Assembly: GCA_030593165.1 (NCBI GenBank)
Contig: JAUVHR010000004.1
Span: forward strand, 1-35,189
DNA: 35,189 bases
From: Candidatus Thorarchaeota archaeon
GTDB lineage: Archaea > Asgardarchaeota > Thorarchaeia > Thorarchaeales > Thorarchaeaceae
Direction of reading: 5' to 3'
The first letter of the stretch is position 1, and the number at the start of each line of letters is the position of its first letter. Positions 20,439 through 27,424 of this stretch are shown here, piece after piece. The translations under genes and the position numbers were made by a program. A model generated the notes under the pieces. The model had not been told where the DNA came from. It ran no database searches and worked only from the letters and a program-made list of their open reading frames with translations.

Positions 20439-21098
20439 ATGAAAACATTCATTGTCTTGCCAAAGAAACCAGAAGAAGCGATACCTCAGGAGTTTCAAGA
20501 TGACGATAATCGATTTCCGGAATGTCTAGTAAGGTTTCTCATTGAAGAATATACTAATCCCGGGGATAGTGTCCTTGATATCTTTGCAGGATTTGGTACA
20601 ACACTCTTTGTGGCAGAATCAATGGATAGGGTCCCCTATGGAATTGAATTAGACCTGGGGCGTTCCGAGTTCATCAGAAAGAACTTGATGGCAAAAGACA
20701 ATATTATTCATGGAGACACTCGAAAGCTGGATGACTATGCCTTTCCTAAAATCGACCTTGTTGTGACCTCGCCTCCATATATGAAACATGCATCTCGGCA
20801 AGACCCACTCACTGTCTATACTACAGAAGGTCACTATTCTAAATATCTTGAAGAGCTAGTGGGGATTTTTCACAAACTGGATAAGTTTCTGAACCCAGAT
20901 ACCCGTGTGATATTGGAGGTGTCGAATCTTAAGGGGGATGAAATAACAACTCTTGCATGGGACGTGGCTAGGGAGGTTTCGAAGGTACTACATTTTGAGG
21001 GGGAGATTGTAGTAGGTTGGGAGGGATTCGACCATGGAGAAGGTGTCTATGGATATGGGTATGATCACTCCTATTGTCTTGTGTTCAGGAAACTCTAG
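20439..21098 (+). CDS. Small SAM-dependent N4/N6-type methyltransferase, SPPY motif
   Basis: FPECLVRFLIEEYTNPGDSVLDIFAGFGTTLFVAESMDRVPYGIELD (motifs X/I) followed by VDLVVTSPPYMKH (motif IV). Confidence 0.85.
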   Translation: MKTFIVLPKKPEEAIPQEFQDDDNRFPECLVRFLIEEYTNPGDSVLDIFAGFGTTLFVAESMDRVPYGIELDLGRSEFIRKNLMAKDNIIHGDTRKLDDYAFPKIDLVVTSPPYMKHASRQDPLTVYTTEGHYSKYLEELVGIFHKLDKFLNPDTRVILEVSNLKGDEITTLAWDVAREVSKVLHFEGEIVVGWEGFDHGEGVYGYGYDHSYCLVFRKL

Positions 21099-21324
21099 CT
21101 GCAATTTGCGCGATAATTTCATCCTTGGTTGACAACTCTGAGATGAATTCATCGCCTATCTTCACACATGGGATAGGTATTCCTTGCAGTTTGAATTTTA
21201 GCCTCTGAATGACTGACATCTGATTGATATCAAGTAGGTTGAATGTGATTCCTAGTTGCTGGGCTGCAAGTTCTGCTGAAAAAATCAGTGGCATTGCTTT
21301 TGCCAAGACAAAAACTTCATTCAA
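21085..21324 (-). CDS. Glutaredoxin/thioredoxin-fold-like small protein lacking the CxxC motif
   Basis: VFVLAKAMPLIFSAELAAQQLGITFNLLDIN...QGIPIPCVKIGDEFI follows the Grx layout with cis-Pro but no CPxC. Confidence 0.6.
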   Translation of the reverse strand: MNEVFVLAKAMPLIFSAELAAQQLGITFNLLDINQMSVIQRLKFKLQGIPIPCVKIGDEFISELSTKDEIIAQIAARVS

Positions 21325-21335
21325 AGGGAGGAGAA

Positions 21336-21611
21336 ATGGGAGTAGGAATTGCCACTTTGCTTGAGTGGAAAGACCTGCCAGAGGTACTCACAATATTGTT
21401 CATGATTATTGGAGAAGTATTCTCAATAAGTTCTATGATAATAGGTTATTTCATTGCTGGAGGAACTACGGCTAATTGGGTTTTTCTTGGTATTGGTGTT
21501 CTGTGCTTTGCAGTAGTCGGATTCCTTTCGTTTAGATCAAATGCTTTGAAGAAGAGATGGATTAATGTATTCGAGCTACGGAAAATAAATGAACTACTAA
21601 AACTGGATTAG
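21336..21611 (+). CDS. Small two-TM hypothetical membrane protein
   Basis: Start at ATG following aaagggaggag RBS-like sequence; MGVGIATLLEWKDLPEVLTILFMIIGEVFSISSMIIGYFIAGG... Confidence 0.65.
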   Translation: MGVGIATLLEWKDLPEVLTILFMIIGEVFSISSMIIGYFIAGGTTANWVFLGIGVLCFAVVGFLSFRSNALKKRWINVFELRKINELLKLD

Positions 21612-21621
21612 TCAGAACCAT

Positions 21622-21635
21622 AATCCCTATAAACT
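21622..21635 (+). promoter_or_regulatory. TATA-like promoter of the intron-containing tRNA
   Basis: AATCCCTATAAACT beginning 40 nt upstream of the tRNA; same sequence and spacing at the inverted 5'-half copy. Confidence 0.6.
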
Positions 21636-21692
21636 GAAGACGCTCAAAAGCGACCACTCAAGGGCCAGTGGCTAAGCCAGGTATAGCGACAG
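21622..21692. repeat. Left arm of inverted repeat: promoter plus 5' half of tRNA-Lys
   Basis: Reverse complement matches 23801-23871: AATCCCTATAAACT (14/14), 26-nt spacer (about 17/26), tRNA 5' half (31/31). Confidence 0.95.
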
Positions 21693-21766
21693 AACATCAG
21701 AATTCCTCTGGTGTGTTGAAGCTCTTAACTTGTTGGTCGCGAGTTCAAATCTCGCCTGGCCCGCCA
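21662..21766 (+). tRNA. tRNA-Lys (anticodon CTT), encoded CCA, 28-nt intron at non-canonical position (about 21692-21719, or shifted 1 nt)
   Basis: Acceptor GGGCCAG/CTGGCCC, D-stem GCTA/TAGC, anticodon loop CTCTTAA, T-arm GCGAG-TTCAAAT-CTCGC, G73 + CCA. The anticodon stem forms only after removing an intron between 29/30 or 30/31. Confidence 0.9.
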
Positions 21767-21787
21767 TTCTCTCATTATAGAAACTTG

Positions 21788-23587
21788 TTAATCCCACCAT
21801 TTATCAAATTCAAGGCCCATATTTTCTATCTCGCCTATTGCTGATTCCACCTCATCAGGTCTGCTTTTCAATATCCGTCTTAGAATCTCCTTCTTTTTGG
21901 TATCATTTGGAGGAGCAAGGATCCCAAGCTTGACACATTCCTTAATACTCGATGTTCGAGCATTCCAAGCAACACTTACTCTTCCCGACTTTGGGTAATA
22001 TCGAATCATGTATGGTTTTGTTTCTACATCTACTCCCAAATTTCTGACAATCTCAGTTTCGTCATCAATCAATCTATTCGGGTTATCCCAAACAATCTTC
22101 TGTAAATCCTTTGCAACTTGAGCAGTTCTTTTGTCTGAGTGCATGGTCAAATCGTCTAGTTTTCCCCACGAGAGTGAGTGCCCCTTTTCACTTCTTTTTC
22201 CATGATTTTGGATTAGGTCTATTTCCTGCCGCCCTACCTTGGGTTCAAATCCGTACTTTTCCGTCTTATCTCCGGCATGTAAGGCGTTTGCACGCGTCCA
22301 GATTATCATGCGTACACCAATACAGCCATCCTGCGGTAGCATCTCTTCAACATATGCCCGTTGGACCCTTTCTGATCCATCTTTGATGGTAGGAAAAAGG
22401 GATGGGTTCTGTATTGTCTTATCACCTGCTGGAAGACCCAAAAACATCAATCCTTTTCCAATAGCAGATGGAAAATGAGTCAAATAATGACCTTCCTTCT
22501 CAACATATCTTGAAGTTGGATTGATATCTCCAAATCTCCTGAGATTTTCTACAACCCTGTCGATTCGAGTTAACTCAGGTTCACCATATTTGATAACCCC
22601 GTTTGGCTCAATAGTACAATCGGAAACAATCGTTGCAGTGAGTCTTGAAATTGCGATATCGAATTCCTCGCCTTCAGGAAAACGAGGGTTTTCAATTCCA
22701 CCGCGTCCACTTGCAGTGGTGACTCTTGCCACTCGCTCCTCAAGTTCTTTCAAAGTCTTTCCAGATAAATCGTTCATGAATTCAAGATGCGCACCCTTAA
22801 TTCTGATTAATTGTATATTGATTTTCTCACATTTCCCATTCGCGGGAAACATCTGCGTCATGAGCTTCTCAAGACGATCTATTGTTCCAGAAAGGTCTTC
22901 TGTTCTTCCATCATCTAGTGCATCTTTCATCTCGTCAATGTACTTGACAATCTCAGTACTATCCATGAAATAGAAATATATCTCACCATACATCTTTGAT
23001 AATTGTGCTTTCTCTTGACTAGGAATCCAAATGTAGACCCTACCTTCGGATATGCCTATTCTTAGACCCCTATCATTTGCATCAAGTCCAAGTCGTTCTC
23101 GCACTGACTGCTCGATAGATGTATGGTTCTGTCGAAATGATTCCCCTAGTGTCAAGAGTTCCTTCGGTCCTAATCCTGAATCCATTCTCAGGTCAGCACA
23201 GACAACCCTCGACGAAGTTTCTGGAAGGCTCCTACATAATTTCTCAGTCAAGTCTGTAATTGTTACAGGATTCCACTCCATTGATTCATTCTGAGAAACT
23301 ATATCTCGAACCTTGCGTGATTCAACTCGCGCTGGTCCCGTTCCAGTTCCTTCAGAGTGATCTTTGGTGGTTCTTTGACCCTCGTTGTACTCCTCGATGA
23401 TTCTATCACATTCTTCAGGAGTCAAAAACTTCTCCTTATGTCGCCGTACCCAATCTTCAGCTTCTTCTGGAGTCAGGGTTCTCTCGCTGAGGTCAATTTC
23501 TCTCTCGTTAGGAGTTAGGTGTCTATCATACAACTTTACATCTTCTTCATCATCGTCATCAATCTCTCGAAACTCTCCAATCCTCAC
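21788..23587 (-). CDS. Putative LAGLIDADG-family homing-endonuclease-like protein with acidic N-terminal region
   Basis: Two degenerate motifs: FDIAISRLTATIVSDCTIEPNGVIKYGEPEL and RVQRAYVEEMLPQDGCIG; between them IGKGLMFLGLPAGDKTIQNPSL, a segment I associate with archaeal LAGLIDADG proteins. Confidence 0.7.
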   Translation of the reverse strand: MRIGEFREIDDDDEEDVKLYDRHLTPNEREIDLSERTLTPEEAEDWVRRHKEKFLTPEECDRIIEEYNEGQRTTKDHSEGTGTGPARVESRKVRDIVSQNESMEWNPVTITDLTEKLCRSLPETSSRVVCADLRMDSGLGPKELLTLGESFRQNHTSIEQSVRERLGLDANDRGLRIGISEGRVYIWIPSQEKAQLSKMYGEIYFYFMDSTEIVKYIDEMKDALDDGRTEDLSGTIDRLEKLMTQMFPANGKCEKINIQLIRIKGAHLEFMNDLSGKTLKELEERVARVTTASGRGGIENPRFPEGEEFDIAISRLTATIVSDCTIEPNGVIKYGEPELTRIDRVVENLRRFGDINPTSRYVEKEGHYLTHFPSAIGKGLMFLGLPAGDKTIQNPSLFPTIKDGSERVQRAYVEEMLPQDGCIGVRMIIWTRANALHAGDKTEKYGFEPKVGRQEIDLIQNHGKRSEKGHSLSWGKLDDLTMHSDKRTAQVAKDLQKIVWDNPNRLIDDETEIVRNLGVDVETKPYMIRYYPKSGRVSVAWNARTSSIKECVKLGILAPPNDTKKKEILRRILKSRPDEVESAIGEIENMGLEFDKWWD

Positions 23588-23797
23588 TCATATCATACTC
23601 CACGTGTCTTCGCTACAACTCCAGAAGTTATCAAGGTTCACCAAACATCTATTCATCATGTATGATATGAACTCGTACTACTTTCTATATAGAAATACGG
23701 ATTCCGAAGTGTTTCATTTGTAAACTCGATTGTTTACTTTGTAAGACAGTTTCATCAGAATGTGTTTATTCTGTAAAATGAAAACAAAAAGTGGTGT

Positions 23798-23831
23798 AGC
23801 CTGTCGCTATACCTGGCTTAGCCACTGGCCC
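23798..23831 (-). pseudogene. Isolated tRNA-Lys 5' half (tRNA fragment or split-tRNA-half-like gene)
   Basis: Reverse complement GGGCCAGTGGCTAAGCCAGGTATAGCGACAG is identical to tRNA 1-30; the next GCT also matches the spliced tRNA; followed by CACCACTTTTTGTTTT. Confidence 0.85.
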
Positions 23832-23871
23832 GCGAATGTTCGCTTCTGACAGTTCTTAGTTTATAGGGATT
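23801..23871. repeat. Right arm of the inverted repeat
   Basis: Inverted match to 21622-21692. Confidence 0.95.
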
Positions 23872-23949
23872 TTGGTGAAGACTAGGCAAGAAATGAACTA
23901 CCATTCACGTATGCCATGTGCGGGCAGCTAAAATAATGGAGAATCAATG

Positions 23950-23988
23950 AAAAAAAGAGGGAGGGCGGTGGGGGGGGTCCCACCACCA
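23950..23988 (-). terminator. Hairpin plus T-run downstream of the GRAM-like gene
   Basis: Minus strand GGTGGTGGGACCCCCCCCACCGCCCTCCCTCTTTTTTT. Confidence 0.55.
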
Positions 23989-24039
23989 TCAAAAAGAGAT
24001 GATTTGCTCTTTGACGCCAATCTTGGAGCAGGTCAACGC

Positions 24040-24807
24040 TTACTCGGCTCTTGCATTGGCTCTGAGGATTTCCTCGACCTTGTTTAGAAGCGGCGTTATT
24101 TCGGGATTCTTAATGTTGATGATGACCGAAACGTGGAGATCTGCGACTTCTTCCCTACCCTTCTTGTCTGTGTACGGCACGTCGATTGTGTAATTGACTC
24201 GATCGTTGACCTTTGCCCTGAACCCTTTGGCTTCTTGCTCGATTGCGTAGCAACCCTTGATTGGGTACATTACACCGTAATTCACCATCGTGACAGAGCC
24301 GTCTGTCAAGGACTTCGTGACCTGGTCCATGATCGACTTGTTGTAGAGGTAGCTGCCCAGCTGAATCAAACTCAAGAACGCAAACATGCCGCCCCCACTC
24401 ACCCTTGCTTTCTTTGCTTCTTGCACGCCGGTCGCGATGACACGGAAATTCGACACGAAGATGTTCCCCTTGATCTGGGATTTACCCGTTTCGACCCAGC
24501 CATCTGCAATAACGGCGAATTCCTCGCCTGGCAACTTACAGAAGTTCTGGACGAAGAATATTTCGAATTCTGACAACTTTGACGGGTCCTTAGCCCGCAT
24601 CATCTTGTCGAACAGTATATACGCTTTCTCGGAAAAGGCTTGAGGGTCCATCATGATGGCTTCCTTCATCACTTCTCCAAAGATCTGGAATTCCGAGGAG
24701 TCAATCTTCCGGAAAGCATCCATCAACTTCTTGCCTACGTGGCCGGATTTTCCCTTCTGCATTAACTCAAGGACTTCTCTCTTCAATTTTTCAAAATCTA
24801 CGCCCAT
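24040..24807 (-). CDS. GRAM/PH-like domain protein
   Basis: GEEFAVIADGWVETGKSQIKGNIFVSNFRVIATG resembles a GRAM/bPH core; helical N-terminus. Confidence 0.6.
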   Translation of the reverse strand: MGVDFEKLKREVLELMQKGKSGHVGKKLMDAFRKIDSSEFQIFGEVMKEAIMMDPQAFSEKAYILFDKMMRAKDPSKLSEFEIFFVQNFCKLPGEEFAVIADGWVETGKSQIKGNIFVSNFRVIATGVQEAKKARVSGGGMFAFLSLIQLGSYLYNKSIMDQVTKSLTDGSVTMVNYGVMYPIKGCYAIEQEAKGFRAKVNDRVNYTIDVPYTDKKGREEVADLHVSVIINIKNPEITPLLNKVEEILRANARAE

Positions 24808-25001
24808 GTCAAAAACCTCGATACAGGTTATTTACTAGGTTAAGATTGCACGAGTATTTGGGATATTAAGGCTAATGTGGATGGTATCCTACTAGCTTCA
24901 CAAATTCAGTAGAATCCGTTGACTGTTGGTGGTGTAGTAAGTCATATAACGAAGCCTTTCTCAGGCGCAGTCATCTTCTGGGTTCAAAGGAGGCCCGTCG
25001 T

Positions 25002-26324
25002 TTGAGCGATCATAAAAAAACCTACGATGAAATCTTCGACCTGCTTGAGAAGCATGATAACTGGATGAGAAACACAATCAATCTCATTGCCTCGGAGAAT
25101 GTTAGCTCCCCTGCTGTGAGGTCTGCTATAGTCAGTGACTTTCGAGACCGCTATGCAGAGGGATGGCCTGGCGAGAGGGTTTACGCGGGGTGCAAGTTCA
25201 TCGATGAGGTTGAGATAATCTGTATGAATCTTGCAAAGGAACTGTACAATGCAGAATTTGCTGATGTTCGACCAGTATCTGGTGTCGTTGCAAACTTGAT
25301 GATGTACACCGCAGCTATGGCACCAGGAGAGAGGATGATGGCGCTCTCAATTGCACATGGTGGACACATCTCTCATGCTAGAAAGAACCTAGGTGGTACT
25401 GCAGGTGCCATACGAGGCCACAAGGTCCAGAACTGGGTCTTTAACGACGAGGATTTCAATATTGATGTAGATGCTAGCCTTGCAAAGATTAGGAAACTCC
25501 AAGATAAGGGAGATGAGATCAAGTTTCTCCTCTTTGGTGGCAGTGTCTTTCCATTCCCACACCCGATGAAAGAATTCAGAGAGATTGCTGATGAGTTTGA
25601 CATTATTATTGGATACGATTCAGCTCATGTTTGCGGATTGATAGCCTCAGGCCGTTTTCAAGATCCCCTGAGAGAAGGTGCAGATATGGTAACGCTCTCA
25701 ACTCATAAGACACTATTTGGTCCACAGCATGGAGTTGTCCTAAGCACTGAGAAGTTTGCAGATGCCATTAAACGGGCTGCTTTTCCAGGAATGATGAGTA
25801 ATCATCACCTTCACAATGTGGCTGGTCTAGCTGTTGCCTTTGCCGAGATGATGGAGTTTGGTAAGGACTACACAGGTCAGATTCTCAAGAACGCTCGGGC
25901 TCTTGCACAGTCTTTGCATGAACGTGGATTCAAAGTTATTGCAGAGCACCTAGGTTTCACAGAGTCCCATACACTACTTGTCGATATAACTGAAACACCT
26001 CTGCAACATGGTAATGTTCTTGAAGAGAGGTTGGAAGATGCCAATATTATCATTAACAGGAATCTTCTACCATGGGATAAGAAGCGTGGTAGAGATTACA
26101 AGACTCCTGGTGGTATTCGTCTAGGAACTAGTGAAACAACCAGACTAGGAATGAAGGAATCTGAGATGGATGCCGTTGCAGAGTTCATTACTAGGGTTGT
26201 GATGAAGGAAGAAGATGTCAAGAAAGTGGCAGCAGATGTTTCAGAGTTCAAGAAGGACTATCAGAAAGTTCACTATGCATTCGATACTGAAACTGAAGCA
26301 TACGCTCATCTAAGATTCAAGTAG
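25002..26324 (+). CDS. glyA: Serine hydroxymethyltransferase (archaeal)
   Basis: NLIASENVSSPAVR, YAEGWPGERVYAGC, VTLSTHKTLFGPQHGVVLS (PLP lysine region), SNHHLHNVAGLAVA; TTG start after aaaggagg. Confidence 0.96.
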   Translation: MSDHKKTYDEIFDLLEKHDNWMRNTINLIASENVSSPAVRSAIVSDFRDRYAEGWPGERVYAGCKFIDEVEIICMNLAKELYNAEFADVRPVSGVVANLMMYTAAMAPGERMMALSIAHGGHISHARKNLGGTAGAIRGHKVQNWVFNDEDFNIDVDASLAKIRKLQDKGDEIKFLLFGGSVFPFPHPMKEFREIADEFDIIIGYDSAHVCGLIASGRFQDPLREGADMVTLSTHKTLFGPQHGVVLSTEKFADAIKRAAFPGMMSNHHLHNVAGLAVAFAEMMEFGKDYTGQILKNARALAQSLHERGFKVIAEHLGFTESHTLLVDITETPLQHGNVLEERLEDANIIINRNLLPWDKKRGRDYKTPGGIRLGTSETTRLGMKESEMDAVAEFITRVVMKEEDVKKVAADVSEFKKDYQKVHYAFDTETEAYAHLRFK

Positions 26325-26362
26325 AGCCCGCTGAATGACGGGTTCTCCAAGGGGACTAGAAA

Positions 26363-26659
26363 GTGAACATCAGTGAAGCCCAAGACCTCATTCGACGGAT
26401 ATACTTAGAGAGAGACAGAGAGAGAGGGATGGACCGGACTCTCCTTAGAACGTTCCAAGAACTCGCAGAACTCAGTGACACGATATCCAAAGGGAATCCT
26501 AGAAAGGATATAGAAAACGAGGTGGCTGACGTCTTTGCTTGGGTAATCTCTATTGCGAATCTCCTTGAGATGAATCTTGGAGAAGCACTTCTTAGCAAGT
26601 ATGATAATGTGTGTTCACGGTGTGGAAAGGTCCCCTGTGAGTGTATTGATAATCGATGA
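26363..26659 (+). CDS. MazG-like nucleotide pyrophosphohydrolase with C-terminal Cys cluster
   Basis: LLRTFQELAELSDTI...IENEVADVFAWVISIANLLEMNL; CSRCGKVPCEC tail. Confidence 0.85.
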   Translation: MNISEAQDLIRRIYLERDRERGMDRTLLRTFQELAELSDTISKGNPRKDIENEVADVFAWVISIANLLEMNLGEALLSKYDNVCSRCGKVPCECIDNR

Positions 26660-26726
26660 CACGCCAATTGAGCTTTATCAATCACGATTAATATCCTACT
26701 GTGTCACAGTATTGGAGGAATGTTTC

Positions 26727-27203
26727 TTGAAAAACCCAGAAATCAAAATCGAGGCAGCCGAGGGAGAAGATCTAGATGAGATTCTGGCGCTGGTGAATGT
26801 TGTCAATAAGGAGAAGTTCATAGAGATAATCCCGCAAGAGCACTGGTATGAACCCTTTCTCACTAGAAAGCAGCTGGACCATATGGCGACATTCATGGAG
26901 TTCTACATTTTCCGAAAGGTTAGTGATATTGTTGCAGTTGGGTCGTTTGGTATAAGGGATAATGGCATTCCTTGGATTCCATTAATGTATGTGAGGTCCG
27001 ATTTGCAGCGGCGGGGTATTGGTTCTGCTTTTATGGTGTATCTTGAACAATTAGCAAGGGAAGCAGGTCATACAAGAGTGCAGCTAGAAACCGACCTTGC
27101 GGCTACGTGGGCTGTGAGCTTCTATGAGAGACATGGGTATGTCATCATTGAGAAGATAGAGAACCCTTGGGGATACAATATCTGGATGGAAAAGGGATTG
27201 TAA
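26727..27203 (+). CDS. GNAT-family N-acetyltransferase
   Basis: VRSDLQRRGIGSAFMVYLEQLAREAGHTRVQLETDLAATWAVSFYERHGYVII; TTG start (LKNPEIKIEAAEG) assumed instead of the long ORF overlapping mazG. Confidence 0.85.
   Translation: MKNPEIKIEAAEGEDLDEILALVNVVNKEKFIEIIPQEHWYEPFLTRKQLDHMATFMEFYIFRKVSDIVAVGSFGIRDNGIPWIPLMYVRSDLQRRGIGSAFMVYLEQLAREAGHTRVQLETDLAATWAVSFYERHGYVIIEKIENPWGYNIWMEKGL
27168..27199 (+). repeat. GNAT 3'-end repeat, copy 1 (within the intact GNAT gene)
   Basis: ggggatacaatatctggatggaaaagggatt encodes GYNIWMEKGL. Confidence 0.85.
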
Positions 27204-27242
27204 TCGAAGCAAGATACTAGATTCAGCTCGATGCTTTTATTA

Positions 27243-27347
27243 ATGACTGATTCTCAGTTTCAGCTTATAGCTATACTTGGACTCGGAGTTGGGTTTGGAG
27301 TGCTTCTATCAGTGATTGTGTTTGTTGTTCAGAGGAAGAGAGAATGA
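27243..27347 (+). CDS. 34-aa single-TM small protein (tentative)
   Basis: MTDSQFQLIAILGLGVGFGVLLSVIVFVVQRKRE*: one hydrophobic helix with a basic C-terminus. Confidence 0.45.
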   Translation: MTDSQFQLIAILGLGVGFGVLLSVIVFVVQRKRE

Positions 27348-27424
27348 TGCGAGATGGTGCAGCAGGGAAACAGGAAGATGAGAATAGAAATACATCTATT
27401 CCCTAGATTGCTTCGAGTTTTATT

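Noticed and set aside
22228-22256. T-arm-like GGGTTCAAATCC on the + strand, possible second tRNA or 3' tRNA half
   Set aside because: Flanking bases do not form a 5-bp T-stem, no acceptor sequence follows, and it lies antisense within the continuous 599-aa ORF
23520-23575. tcatcttcttcatcatcgtcatc repeat as tandem repeat
   Set aside because: Explained by the acidic DDDDEED N-terminus of the minus-strand ORF
24926-24938. ggtggtgtag resembling the sequence trailing the tRNA half (complement of CTACACCAC), possible 3'-half leader
   Set aside because: Only about 9 nt, and no tRNA 3' half sequence (CTTGT...GCGAGTTCAAATCTCGC) follows
26398-26430. agagagagacagagagagaggg purine tract as a microsatellite
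   Set aside because: Encodes LERDRERGMDR in the MazG-like gene; explained by coding sequence
26577-26726. Long GNAT ORF start overlapping mazG
   Set aside because: The overlap region is out of frame with the MazG-like gene and the conserved GNAT sequence starts later, at about 26727
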